Source: Fasciola hepatica (Eukaryota > Platyhelminthes > Trematoda > Plagiorchiida > Fasciolidae). Taken from it: DNA of 64,000 nt. Each line of letters opens with the position of its first letter. Positions within the stretch are counted from its first letter, which is position 1. Positions 12,059 through 24,634 of this stretch are shown in pieces. Where the stretch lies: the NCBI GenBank assembly GCA_948099385.1, contig CANUEZ040000193.1, positions 6,150,501 to 6,214,500 on the forward strand, written 5' to 3'. Below the pieces are notes generated by a model. It was not told where the DNA came from and did not search any database. It saw only the letters and a program-made list of their open reading frames with translations. A program made the translations under genes and the position numbers.

Positions 12059-13047
12059 GACAATTCGAATTCTCCCTATATTTGTCGCACAATACTGTTG
12101 TACTCATTTGAACTTAATCGTTCTGCAGTATATACCACGTTGAGATGCAGCGAGATCGCTGCCGCCAGCAAAGCAGATCTTTCGTGGTGTATGCAACCAG
12201 TGTCTGGATTGGGACCGTCAGTCCGTTGAACTTGAGCGAGACAGATGGACGAAATGATCAAAGAACGTACAATCTATTACTGTCAATCGCGTCGATAGAT
12301 GACTGGTAACGAAATACCCACCATATGGGACAGTAGAGCTGCACATATTTAGTGCCGCATCAGGAACTGGTTATGGTCCAGTTGGGTATTTTCGGCTCCA
12401 ATCTGAGTGTGGACCTATTTGCCGTTTCATAGTGGGAAAACCCCCTTAAATTGGTTGCGGCTTTTCTTGAAACACGGTTTTGAACGACATCACTCACGAT
12501 GTTACAATTGCACATAGATCGTCTTGTTTTATGGACGGATTGCACCATTGTTTTGCAGTGAATTATTAATGTCAGTGCCATTCGTTTCCATTCGTTGTGG
12601 CCAATAGAATTGCTCTCATAGGAAACCATCGATCACACCGTGAGTAGCGATATGTTCCAATTGGTGAGAATCCTGCGGATGTTTCATCAGGAAACTGTTG
12701 CCTGAAATTTAGTGTCAAATAATTTCTCTTTGTCATTTCCGTACTTAATCGTTCTGACAAAACCACCAGCTCTCAGACTGTTACACTGTTTATTATCGTC
12801 AAATATCGGAAATTGAAGAGTGACTGTTGCCTATTGAACTGCCCCATTTTGCACTATGGTTTTCGGACCGATTAGACGGAATCGACCTTTGAGACTGGAC
12901 CACGATTACCTCAAACCTGGTTTTGAAAACCGGGATCATCAAGCAAAATCAGGTCGTGTTGGTCTTTAAAAAGACTGTTTGATCGTCCTCGGCTCTGAAC
13001 AAGACTAATAGTTCGTTTTCTATTTCTGATAGGCGCCGTATTTGCCG
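12059..13047. other. No recognised gene inside block X1
   Basis: I recognise no domain in this kilobase on either strand. Overlapping minus-strand open stretches (12360-12629, 12572-12766) look like chance frames. It may include PLE 3' untranslated sequence. Confidence 0.35.
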
Positions 13048-13445
13048 TTACAGAAGCTGCTCAAAAACGCCACCAACTTGAGCCAGGCAAATCGTCAGCC
13101 GTCGAATCATATTATGTTGAACCGCCTCTTGCATTTGTGTTGGAATCGCACCACATGCAGATTGGATACGGTTTTCCAACTCATTTAAATTCACCATCTG
13201 GAGTTCGTGAAATTTCATCTCAACATAACCGCCCAGGAAATATGCCGTTGGATATATATCCAGAGATCTTTGAGACCAGGGTATAGGTTCCTTTCGTCCG
13301 ATCCTGAGCAAACGGATCTTCCAGTCGAGCCATTGAGCGTAGTTCGTAGAAATTATAGTTTTGTAGCGAGATCAATCTTTGTTCATTTGTCTCACGCACT
13401 ACCTTATCCGAAAGCTTGTTGCCCAGCCCGATATCCAACTCCACG
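13048..13445 (-). pseudogene. Tc1/mariner-type transposase C-terminal remnant, first copy
   Basis: A minus-strand frame (13311-13048, 87 codons) carries IGRKEPIPWSQRSLDIYPTA and then FLGGYVEM. This matches the conserved transposase block WIGRRGPIEWPARSPDLTPxDFFLWGY. It continues with ELENRIQSACGAIPTQMQEA and ends with RRLTICLAQVGGVFEQLL, the usual tail of this IS630/Tc1/mariner subgroup. The D of SPDLTP is kept, while F and W of DFFLWG have changed. The N-terminal helix-turn-helix and the first catalytic aspartates are not found upstream (13446-13900), so only the C-terminal third or so survives. No terminal inverted repeats were identified. The second copy is at 49178-49575. Confidence 0.75.
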
Positions 13446-15171
13446 TACGACTGAACTACCCAGAGTTGAATCTCCTTATTGCAGTGGAGGAAATATGAAA
13501 ACTGACTTCAACTGAATTCCTAATCCTATCATTTTAGGGCGCAGTTTGCATCACTTCGAAGTAATATTTTCATCCGAATCGTGTTTTCGGGGCAAATATG
13601 CTCTCTAATCGAGTTGCCTCATCATTCTAATTGGGAACCCTCAAGGAATTCTGTGTTAGACCAACAACGAGGTTTTCTTTTTTCCTCCTTGTGTGTTTTC
13701 ATCCTTTCTCTCCCCCTTTGTTCTGTTTTCTAATAACGTAGGAATTTTGTTTGATTTTGAGGTATCCGTTACCATACGTCGTGTATTTTTAAAAGCATCG
13801 TCACCAAGTATGTGACTTGCTCCTCTATTTCCATGAAATATTTTCGGCTCCACTTGAATTGACAGCGACTAACCTTCTAGTTAAAACGGTGTAGTTACCT
13901 TTATCGTGGTATGAATCTGTGCTCTCCTTAAGATACCATATTGAGCGGTGGTCCATCTAATACTCATCATCCCTCATTAAATAATGTTTGATTTCTCTAG
14001 ATTCCTTCAATATTAACAAGTCAAGTCCCCATTTTTCCGATGTTCCTGTTCTCACCACTCACTGCTCATCAGGCAATGCAGCAGGAACTAACGATGCAGT
14101 CAGTACGAGGAATATTACCGTTTGACCACGGCATGTCTTCTGTTGACTCTCATATGTGCTCTGGTGCCTTAGGTTCACCATGGACAGTAACATGCGAGCT
14201 GAGTTTAACCGACTATCCCTAGAATATCCCACCTATCGGTAAGTTGTGGTCAATCCACACATAATCCTGAACATTCAACCCGATGCGCATTTAGCTCTCA
14301 TTGTCGCGTCAGTCTGATGCTAGTTCTAGTCATGCATTCTGGTAAAACTGGCTTACGAAAATATTATATCAATTCAGCCTAATTCTTGAGTTTGATTCGT
14401 TCATTTTCCTCTTTCTATGGTTCTTTTCATCTAAGGATCAGTAAACTTTCACGTCATCATTATGTAACTGAGAATGCACGTTTGCAAATGAATTACATGC
14501 AAAACGTCAAGCATATAAACGGATACGAGCAGACCTCGAGGAGTGGAAACGATTGACTAAATAGAGGAGATTTTATTTCAGACATCAATGAGAAGAAACA
14601 AGTCAGCTCAACAATAATAATGAGTATCATACAAGGATTATTAGCCGCACATACACAGCATGAAACGGTAGAGCATTCATGAAAGTGGCCGGGCCGTTCT
14701 TCTTCTTTGAATGCGGTCATGTATAGGGGGTTATGCTCATATATTTGGTTCAGTGCAGAAGACTGCTTTCTCTGCTGTTGGCCTTCTTATTGCTGTAAAA
14801 ACCTACTTTTTGTTTGCTACCAATATAGGCGGCGACCTTAAATATTAGGAAGTAATAAAATGTTTCCTGCGAAAATAATTACATTCTGTGGAAATGAGCT
14901 TGATTGCAGTAGTGTTATGGACATACACTCATGAAACAATTTTCGGTAAATGGAACTTTTCATCATTCTGAATGTGAATACTCAATTGTTTGAGATTTAT
15001 TTAAGAATTACTGTGACCCTGGACGGTGACACGAAGAAACTATCGTCTTCTACGAGATATGAGAAATTCAGCACGCACTCTAAAGCAGATATTAGCTTAC
15101 TGGCACGGGAATTTTTATAAAATTCGCCTTTATCCGTCAAAGGTCCAATTCCTCGAATCGAATGATTCCTC
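13446..15171. other. No recognised gene inside block X1
   Basis: Several short open stretches on both strands show no domain I know. There is a pyrimidine-rich run near 13671-13730. Part of the stretch may be the 5' region of the LINE that follows. Confidence 0.35.
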
Positions 15172-17119
15172 TTGCTTGCCCTCCTCGCTCGGAAGATGAG
15201 CACTAACTTGTCACTCTCACTAGCATTCGCGGAGAGAAGCATAATATCAACTCGCGAATTTCAGTTGATGTGGCTGGAGCTTCGACTTACTTTTTGTAAT
15301 CACTGCTTTTGTGTAGTTCACCGCTCACCCAACAGTAGCGATTCATCGTTCTTTCATATCTCACCTTCAAACTTTGACCTTATTTTGTGGCAGATCCAAC
15401 TGACTCGTCACCACCTTATGAGATTTCAATGTTCACAAGCAAGATTGGTTCATTCACTCATCGGACACTTCGGCTCTGGGGCGCGAAGCCGAACACTTCT
15501 CCGTGGTCAACAACCTATGCCAACTTGTTGACTTCCTCACACGTATTCCCTATCGAGCTGGCAATCATGCCCATACCCTTGAACTTATTCTCACTTTTGT
15601 TCATTCCCTGATCTCAGGCACATTTGCCCTTGCTCCAGTTGACTCATCTAATCACTATACTATTTCCTGTTACATCAGATCTACCCACTTCCATACTTCA
15701 CCTACTTTGAGATAAATAATTTGGAGCTGAAGTTCAACCAACTGAGATAGATTTTGCGATGTCTACTTCAGACATTTTCTCTTCCGTTTCTAACTTCAAC
15801 GACATTGTTCTTCAGGTTATGCAACTTTTTATTACTCACCTGTCCAAACCTGGCAAACCCGAATCATCCGACTGGTTCAACCACGCATGCGATCGTGCTG
15901 TACGCATGAAGTGTGCAACATTTTTCCATTGGCTCGGCTCGCCCACAAAGGACTCACCTTTGCTCTATGCAAGCCAAGGAACAGATGCTCACTAACCATA
16001 CATAGAGCCAGAAAAAGCTTTTTCTGCTGGGAAACCGAACGCTTACTCTCATCTGCCAACGGTAGCCTGAAACGTTGGTTCCTTGCCAAAGTAGTCTCTC
16101 GCGATTTTTGCCCTTCCAAAGTCTTTCACATATGTATTTCCTCTGTCAATCTTTTTCCTGGACCATATGAGAAAGTTGAAAATTCGCTTCCTGGTTCACC
16201 ACTAACTCCATCTCACCTACATATCCTACTCCTATGTTCCATTCTGTTCCCTCTGTCTCCCATTTTCAAACCCATTTTGGTTTTTGAAGATAAGCCAAAT
16301 GCTGCATTCTCTGGACTAATGCAGACCACCCGATCAAAACGGCATACCATTCATCCTCCTTAAAATGTGCAATTCGAATTGGCCTATTTCCTTCGTCGTC
16401 ATTCAATTCTCTTTCTCTCTCTCACACACACATATACATTTTTCGACTTTCTAATATCCGATCCCCTGTAAACACATAGCAATTTTTCATATTCCCAAAA
16501 CCGATGATCTTTCTGACCCGAATAATTATCGTCCTTTACCCACCACAACCTCGATTTGAATGTGTTGCGCCCCACAGATTCTACCTCTCTTCTCGGCTCA
16601 TCTATAACTCCTCTATCTTGGTCTGCTTGCTTATCTCGGTTTGCTTCTCGAGCTGAGTGCGAAATTGGTTTTCTGTTTGCGCCATAAGCTTTTTCACACT
16701 AGCTCATCTCCGGATATACAAAACTCAAACTAGCCCCGCACTTGAAAACTGCAGTGACAAGTGGAATAGGGCCTCGTCGGCCTATCTTTCTTTTGATCGG
16801 GTTCACCGACGAGTCATTCGGCTGATCTACAACAATTCTTCAAACTCAAACATGCTTCACTAGCCCATTGACTGGCTGTTATTGCGTTGTCTTTCGTCTG
16901 TTGGTACTACCTAAGATCGCGTTCGTCCGAGCTTGTTCTGGCAGCTTTTCTTCCCAAAACGCTCTACCAACTATCACGTACCCACGAAGCTTCTCATTCG
17001 AAAACAAGGAACAAACTTCGATGATGCAGACCCACGTGCTAGTTAGATTGGTAGGTCAGACACGACAGGATACCACGCGTTCATTGGTGACGACCAACAC
17101 AAGTCAAGCTGAGGTGTAA
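15172..17119 (+). pseudogene. CR1/Jockey-type LINE remnant: endonuclease, linker and 3' part of reverse transcriptase
   Basis: The endonuclease is read from about 15262 (LMWLELRL, VHRSPNSSDSSFF). At 15416-15433 the conserved GDFN block appears with the glycine codon changed to TGA (15419-15421), then HKQDW. DFLTRIPYRAGNHAHTLEL follows in another frame, and the terminal SDH is SNH. A linker frame (15759-16363) carries KPGKPESSDWFNHACDRAV and RARKSFF. The reverse transcriptase begins with IPKTDDLSDPNNYRPL at about 16495-16537, then jumps near 16560 to the post-catalytic region (DSTSLLGSSIT, SFDRVHRRVIRLIYN, then an arginine-rich tail to about 17119). The YADD-containing palm is missing, an internal deletion shared with the second copy. 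The element crosses the right edge of block X1 at 16801. Confidence 0.83.
16409..16437. repeat. CT/CA microsatellite, copy 1
   Basis: A short (CT)n followed by (CA)n tract lies within the LINE remnant. The matching tract in block X2 (52520-52556) is longer, which makes it one of the few length differences between the two blocks. Confidence 0.8.
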
Positions 17120-17344
17120 ATTCTACAGCTTATATGGTCTGTACAGGCGATTTTGCGAAAATCATGTATGAATTAAACAGCGAAGTCATGTGAGCAGCAG
17201 ATAAAACAACAGCTGAGGATTACCATGGAAATATCCCACTGGCGGGAAAAATTGTGAAATTGATAGAAAAAATGCATGTTATTTGAAAAATTAAAAGTTT
17301 TATGGAAAGCTAGTTTTCGTGTTGAATTCATTTTCTTCTAGTTC

Positions 17345-17976
17345 AATCGGGAACTTAGACATAGATGCATCTCACTAAATGCTGGTGTGAACGGATGCAC
17401 ACTACTTTCTCCCTTTAGTAGACACAAAATATCATCGACGTATCTTTCATACAGAGACAGATTTCTGACGGTTGGATTCAACGAGATTTTCTCGATGAAT
17501 ATATCGGCGAGCCAAGAACCGGGTGGAGATGGCCTTGTGCTGTCCTTTTTCCGTCTGTAAACGTTATCATCAAATTAGAACTGATTGGATAGCAGAAAAC
17601 CATGCGTTCTCTACGATTTCCCGCAGAGATACCATTGCTGATATTTTTGCATTTATATAAGCAATACAAATATAAAGAAACGCATAAACAAGAGGCTTTC
17701 GGATCCAAAGCGCACGGAAAGTCATTATCAGATACTCGTATGTTGTTAGGCGACAAACTTTGATCCAATGTGAGGAATTTCACAGCCCAAGATTATATTA
17801 GGTAGTCCAAGTCCGGAGTGGGAAGAACCGTGTCTGCGTAATGCTGGTTGTGTGGAAAATAATCTGCTGATCAGTCCACGTAAAACTACATGGTGAGGGA
17901 AGTATCTAAACTTACCTAGCTCTGTTCCACGAAGTACAAAGTTGGATTTGTCAGGGCCGTGTTCTAAAGAACACAT
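17345..17976 (-). pseudogene. Second Penelope-like element fragment with intact YVDD
   Basis: On the minus strand, one frame from about 17540 to 17345 reads PSPPGSWLADIFIEKISLN and then LSLYERYVDDILCLLKGE. This is the PLE block MGSPLGPxLADIF...RYVDD with motif C intact (codons at 17431-17445). The first residues of motif B are altered. Upstream, frames at 17783-17478 and 17976-17746 contain a segment like the LNLGLKF region of the PLE N-terminus, a weak match split over two frames. It differs in sequence and strand from the PLE in block X, so it is a separate insertion. No GIY-YIG part was found downstream. Confidence 0.68.
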
Positions 17977-20721
17977 GAAACATGTACGATCGACAAGCTG
18001 TAAGAAGTTTGTCGCTCGCTGTCGAACACTTGGAAGTCAAAAATATATCCAAAATCATTTGATGAAAGCACTACCACTAAACCACATACGCGTCAATCAC
18101 TTCCAGACAAGTAATTATTGTGCTACGTTCATGATAGGAGGCCTCGGTCAAAGAAAATCATGTAAGCAATTACGCTCCTGCCTTTCCATTGTGCACGAGC
18201 GAGTACGAACAGAGAAACGCCTAACCAGTCACCCAGCTTTCGACCAAGGCCTGTCTACTCCGTGGTCCTTTTGACCATCAGGTTTCCAACATCATTTTAG
18301 TTGCATTTCGATAACAGACGGAACTGAGCACGCTATCTGTGGTTTGTCTCGGTCGCTGTCACACATAAACGTCCCACATGACATGTTGGCGACATGTGTA
18401 CGGCATGAGGCATGCGAGCGTCAGTGCTGGGGAATAGAAACACCGCATCATGACAAGATTATTGCAACTATATTCATCCAACCTGAAGCTAGGACGTTGA
18501 ATTCTGCACTGATACCATGCAAAATATTACGAAGAAGAAATTGAGTGGTTTGTTTTCAAAATACGCTGAGAAACAAAGGAAAAAGTGAGTGTCGATCTAC
18601 CGCAGAAATAAGTGAAAATAACCGGGTGAAATATCTGAACATACGGTAGAGAACGAAATCAGCAAGTATCAATTAAAATTAGAGGGTAATAAACGTGAAT
18701 GACAATAACAGAGTCTGGTTTAGCGATCAGCGAAAGTAGAACTAATTTGTGAATGAGGTGCTAGTTTTGTTTGACGCGTCAGTTCTCTGTCATGTTCAAT
18801 GCAATGATTTCACGAAGCACACAAATTCAAATAATACAAAGACCTCACAATGTTGTGTGCATTCAACCCCGAATAACAAAATTTGATGCATCATAGTCCT
18901 CGGAACTAGGTTAAGTCATAGACATGTAAGTTGCTCATAATAAAGACAAACAAGATATGACAATGCTTGTCGCATATCAGTCTTTCAGCCAGGATAATCA
19001 TTATAGGTGGTGCACTGATTTGTTCATAACTTTCCAATGCCATTTTCAAGCAGCAAATCGTGCTACATAGTTCACGTCAGCGAAAACAATGTTTGTATAA
19101 TCGAAGTTATCTACATTTACGCGGGTTTTTCCTATGATTTATTTGTTTTTCATAAATCAGTGTGCATTTTGACCCACTTTCCGGAATTCTTCGAAGTTAG
19201 GATAACCATTTTAAACGTCAATTCAAAGTCCTCCAAATCGAACGCAATGCTGTTTGCATGTCTGGAAGGTCCACATTTTGAATCATATGGCGGTTCCCGC
19301 TACGTCAGTTCTTTGACTGAAACGGGGAAGTTTGTCTTATCATCCAAATACAATTCCATCCTAATCATATCGAGATTCATGATGACTTTATCTACTGCAT
19401 CGTGAGTGTATCCTCGAGTCACTCAGTCAGCATCCGAGTCACCTACGTTACACTCAAGTGCGTATTCAAATTCAGGTTTTCAAAGCATTGCTAGTAACGG
19501 AAAAGACTGGTCTTTTGCAAAATACCTCTGATCACATACACATGGAATCCACTCTCAGCTTCTTCCACTTTCAAAGTCACTTTTGCTTGAACATGTTCAT
19601 TACCCAGTTCTGTGAGTAGGATTTGATGCAGTAGAGAAAGTTTGGAATGAATTTCGCCGTTTATTGCAGAGCAAACTCCAGTATATTCAAATCAGAAATG
19701 TTTTTATCAGATGAGAAGGCACAATCGCGGCTAGGACAAAACCCAACGAAATCAAGGAATTAACATCAGCCAGGAGTTATGTAGCGTCAGATGCTACCGA
19801 AAGACCGGTTTGCAATGGATGTGCGAGAGAAGGGATTGAGACCTTGGTATGATGATCTAGTGCGACGATATAGCCACGTAAAACAAATAGGGAAATTATA
19901 CATTTTTATAAAATATCAACGGTAAGAACACATCATGCCTACCAATCCGGACTACGGATAGGATATTTGAATAATAAAGAAATGAAATGAAGTAATGCAA
20001 AATGAGGTTCCATTTCTCGACTTGAACTATGTAAATCTGTGTATTGAACTAATGACGAACGAAATTAGTAGAATAACATTGAGTTGGCAGTTGAAGATTC
20101 AGCTGCACAAAATGAGATCTTCTGATGGACGATTACGGTAATTTGTTTCCATTTGATGAATCATTTGAAAGTCAATTGGAATCTCCAGCTGTTCACTTTG
20201 ATTACTTATCCAATCTCTATCTCAAAGTTGTTTGCAACGTAACGGCTTTGTTTCCACGAACTCTCCATACGAATTCGTTGATCCTAGGAGTCGATTGTTG
20301 TGCGGTCAACGGGCTGGTAACACTGAAATACCAGTGATGAAATGACGCTATGCCATGTACTTGTGATGTTGAGAGCTAGATAGCTTGGTTGTTAGGTGTT
20401 CAACTCATGATCGTCTATTCACGGGACTGTTGATGCGTTATTTATGAATCCAACCTAGTATCTTACTGATCAAGTTATTCGAGGTAACAATAGTCGTCTT
20501 TGCTTATCAGCTAACCTATGTGATCTTCTATCTATGCATTTCCCTATGTAAAATAAAGCATTTAAGGTGAGAGACATATTCCAAGTAAGATGCATAAAGT
20601 GAGAGATAATTTGTGCGCTCGTCTTTTGTTCATCATTTCTCAACGGCTGATTTTCAAATTTCATTTACCATTTTCCTCAAGCTTACATATGAAAATAGCC
20701 AATAATTGTTTGAAATACCGA

Positions 20722-20930
20722 TGTTTGAGGGTGAGACTCAAAATTTCCCAATATACACACTGTGTGAAATTGTTTTCTTCGAATTCGGCCTACATTCAAA
20801 CGATCCAAGCCTTATCCGGATTTGAAAAATTTGCTAGCATGACTTCAGCTTTGGTAAAAATAGACTCGAAATAGTTACTCAGAATCGTGTGTTCGAATCT
20901 CGAGGTCTATATTCACGATCGTTCAATTTG
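20722..20930. repeat. Dispersed repeat shared with 63589-63800
   Basis: From gatgtttgagg to tattcacgatc the sequence is closely similar to 63589-63800, with scattered substitutions. Both contain cttcgaattcggcctacatt. A B-box-like gttcgaatctc occurs near 20892, but no A-box partner is evident. In the right-hand copy it is joined directly to core repeat C. Confidence 0.8.
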
Positions 20931-22075
20931 TTTTCTTCATTAGCTTTTCACTAGTTGCATCAAAGTCACACAGCTTTTTAGGAAGATACGCACTTGGAAA
21001 TATCATGTATCAGTAACCGGGGGAAAAGTGATCAATGTACGCACTTTGCCGCACTGAACATCACTCATTCGGTATGGCCTTTGCAACCATTTTATGTATA
21101 TATTAGTACGTTTTTACTCAGTAAGACGTACTGCTTTCGACTCCAGAAAGTCCTGAATGCTGGAATAATATTTGTATCGTGTTTCATCTTAGCAGATGTC
21201 TTTGTTCACACTCACATTTTGGCATAAGCCTGCATCTTATTCAAAGGTAATAACGCTTCAGCCCGGGTAGTGTTGACTTATCCATCTAGCTATGCAGCGA
21301 TAAAATTGACTCAGAATGAACATGTGAACTTTCCATGAACGTTCCTACAAATCCGCCTTATTCTGACTTGGCCATCTGAAAGCTCAGGATTCAAAATGTG
21401 TTTCGCGCACGAATTCTCGAAATAATCACCCCACAGAAAGGACTTTCAAATCCACAGTATATCAGAAATCAATATCTTGTAAACATCTTCACCAACAATT
21501 TGGTTTTCCTCACAATACCATAAAATTCAAACTTAAATAGTGTGACAAATCAAGTGTTCGATTGTCATGAAAGTCAATACAATAATTTCTATTATTCAAA
21601 GGAGTTTCGTTTCTCTTGTTATCAGAGAACAGTTTAGAAATAATCTAGGGTCATGTATCAACAGTAGCTTCACACTAATTTATCAAATTTTCACTAGAGA
21701 CATTTGACATTGTTTTGGCAATACCAACGATTCTGTGTTTTATTTTAGTTTGGGTCTACACCACCAAGGGCACCTACACTTCTACTCTGCCGGCATGACC
21801 AAAAACACAAACACAAGCCATTACGATTATTGAAGTAACCTAACTCGAAGCTGAATGGTTCTGCTAAAATGAAATGGTGTATGCGTGAAAAAGGAAATAA
21901 ATCCTTGGGCATAGCAAGGTCGGTGAAATATTTCATCATTTTCAGAAGGCTCAGTAGTGCATGCGTGCAATAACTCTTTAGGTTTGCATAAGATGTTCAT
22001 CGGTTAGCCTGCAGGATTACAAGCCTATCAGTTTTTAGGCTGAATAAAAATATTTCTTCCGTCGTTGTACTCACG

Positions 22076-22095
22076 TGTCTGTGTGTGTGTGTGTG
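22076..22095. repeat. TG microsatellite
   Basis: A short (TG)n run interrupted once by TC. It is a simple repeat. Confidence 0.75.
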
Positions 22096-24634
22096 ATTAG
22101 GCTCTCATTGTGAAAGAGAAGGACACGGAGTACACAACAATTGCTCGGTACATAGTTTTCAGTTCCTCATGTCGCTGAATCTATTTATTACTTCGGGTTG
22201 ACAAGTTTTATTGCACGTGCGATTGACGCTTGCGGCTTCCGTTACTCTAACGGAACAGCAAAAAAAAAATATTTTGTTGATTGAAACTAGTATCGTATGA
22301 CTTCTATTGGAAACTTCTGTAACAAGTGACATGGATGGAACGCTTGCGAATCAGCCCGAATATCAAAATTATATTGTGGAGTATTCACACGGTTTCCCTC
22401 TGGGTTTTCTCTTTTGAGACTAGGTATGTATACACTTTACTTAGATGAGTCATTCAAAAGTTGGCAGTTAATTCCGCGACGCTAGGTTATTTAGCCACAA
22501 AACACATTCATTGAAAAACCTTATTGCTCTGTCCAACAAGATTAAGCTCTATTCAAAGCCCACAATCTGAAGATATATTTGTTGCCAATAAGGTTTTGTG
22601 CTACAACCAGTGATCGCCTCGCTACTTGTTGTTTCACTGTGGTCTTTTAATCCTAAGAAATACGTTATGTGTTTTGCCCTTATGTGTGTGATAGTTCGTC
22701 AATTTAACACAAGCACCAAGTCCAATCGTTCCTCTTTCTGGCTGAAATTGGAGCATAACACTGAACAAACCCGATTCTGAGTCAGTAAAATATTTTTGCT
22801 TTCAGTAAATTTGGTGTATTCACCAGATTATTCATTCTCCATATTCATTCACAACTGGGTAGGCAATGATCTTACGTCATTCAATAGTCTGTTCACTCCT
22901 TGGTAAAGCCAAATCGAAATTTTGTATTGTGAAGTAAATGGTAAACATTGACTTGATCATGAGTTTTGACTACCCAGCAAAATGACAGGAAAATGAAGCC
23001 TAAAATTTCGATTCTGAAGAACTATGGTGTCAATGAGCTCCTGAATAATGATCCGACTAGGCTGGAGCACAACATCTACATTTGCTTCCGTTATAAAACA
23101 AAATCCCCTTCCTAACGTTGAATTCTAGCTTACACAAAAAAAAACACAAATCGGGAATTCAAAATGTTACAGACATTTCCAACGTGCAGTGCTTTGATGG
23201 AATAAAGTTCTCGTAATTATTTTCGCAGAGGTGAAACGTGCAAATTCAATTGGTGAACAAGACTGCATATATATGTAACTATTACCATAAGGTGATTGCG
23301 GTTAAATAAACATTTTGAAAAGTCAAAGGTGAGAATTTTCATCATTTTGTTTTCCCCACTTCCGAAGTTTAACAAGGGAACTGCTGAGATTAATCAACGG
23401 GAGACAAAATATCAGCATTGAACTTTCTGTGAGTAACACGTTTGTTTTCTGATTGACGCTGTTTTGTGATGCCGATCCTGAATGCATGAGTTATTGCACT
23501 TTCAGTTTGTCTTATCTGCTTTTACTTACATGTATTCATGCGAACCGCTAAATCACTGCATCGAGATCTTGCTAACTATGCCTGTACATGACTCCAGAGC
23601 TGACGTTCTCGATAAAATATATTTTTATACCTCTTTATAATTCAGTTACTCATGAAAATATTACATGGCAGCGCGTTTCTTAATTTCAGATAAACGTGTT
23701 CTTGGTAAAACCGGAATGACAAAAACCATCCAAATGTAGTCATGTTTATAGAAATTCACCTTTCTTCTGCATTTGAACCACGCCATTTCCATACATAAGA
23801 CTATTTTTTCTGAAACACAGTTTAGTAGCCCAGTAACTGGATTTTTCGATTTACTCCGTGATAATAGTTTCCATCGTGTTCTTGCCTTTCCGACTGGTCT
23901 TTTGACGTTTTCCGTAAGATCTTCCAAACATAAGATATAAACGGTAATAGTGGTGACCTCATTAAGCTTGTGCTGGTCGTCGCTAAAAATGCTCAATTTC
24001 TCCGTTTTGTTTCGCGATGACGGTTCGAGAATTCCGTAGTGATAAAGAGTGTCGTTGTCGTTCGAGGTATCAGTTTTTTTGCATCTCAGTGTTGCCTGTC
24101 CCTCAAAAGTTGTGCCTAATTATCTATGTGTGACGAGGTTATATCAGTACAATTTTTTTTTGCTCCAGTATTGGTGAGTTGAGACGTTCAGTTATTTGTG
24201 TGTGAAACGTTGCTAATAAACGTTGCTCACACAGTGTCTAGTTCTGACCAAGTTGGTGGCAACAATAAACTTGACCGCACATAGTCTTCAGTACCGCATT
24301 GCTAAAATTCAATAAAGTGGGTCAGTAAGATTTGATCTGAATGGGCCATCATACTGTGGAGTCATGATGAACACTTGTACTCAAATGGGGTTGGAGAAGA
24401 GAAAGTAATCGTTGGGTTTGTTCTAGTTTGGTTTCTTCACATTTTATCAAGAACAGAATTTGTAAGAAGTGGGAATTGTTGTAATATTCAAGGGATGTTT
24501 TTAATCCGTCTTTCAGCCAGATGAGTATTGGGGAAACATAAAATGAGAATTTTATAGACCTGTCACGTCCAACAAACACGTGTGCTGCGGAGGAAATTCG
24601 TCACACATGAGTCCCAGTTAGAAATGAAGCAGAC

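Larger units (their letters stand above)
4094..16801. repeat. Block X1: 12.7-kb duplicated block, first copy
   Basis: The block matches 40225-52920 base for base with rare substitutions and small indels, in the same orientation and about 36.13 kb apart. The left edge is sharp: both copies share attaggctagc, while the bases before it (ttgataaa here, gaggattcc there) are unrelated. On the right, similarity stops just after gatcggg. Examples of differences: c/t at 4125, a 1-bp T indel near 8620, a/g at 9002, t/a near 9741, a/t near 10098, several changes at 11050-11520, and 18 extra bases at 16161-16178. It contains RTE, PLE, mariner and LINE remnants plus the core repeat at 8561-10285. Confidence 0.97.
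17977..24491. other. Mostly unassigned repeat-like sequence
   Basis: I recognise no gene across this 6.5 kb. Open stretches of about 110-122 codons (17942-18274 plus, 19037-19405 plus, 23661-23996 minus) show no known domain and sit in AT-rich DNA where chance frames are expected. Within it are a repeat shared with the right end of the window (20722-20930) and a TG microsatellite. In the expected order this is the spacer between X1 and Y1, which is absent between X2 and Y2. Confidence 0.4.

Noticed and set aside
13207..13515. 102-codon plus-strand open frame in block X1
   Set aside because: It is the antisense shadow of the mariner-type transposase remnant on the minus strand.
15877..16119. 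80-codon minus-strand open frame
   Set aside because: Antisense shadow of the LINE linker region, which has matching motifs on the plus strand.
4094..16801. Block X as one giant self-mobile element
   Set aside because: The ends show no matching terminal repeats or target-site duplication, and the right end in copy 1 lies inside a continuous LINE, so it is not a natural element end.
17942..18274. 110-codon plus-strand open frame as a host exon
   Set aside because: No domain, no splice-site context I can support, and it overlaps the upstream edge of a minus-strand PLE fragment.
19037..19405. 122-codon plus-strand open frame
   Set aside because: Composition matches AT-rich non-coding DNA; no motif, copy or neighbour supports a gene.
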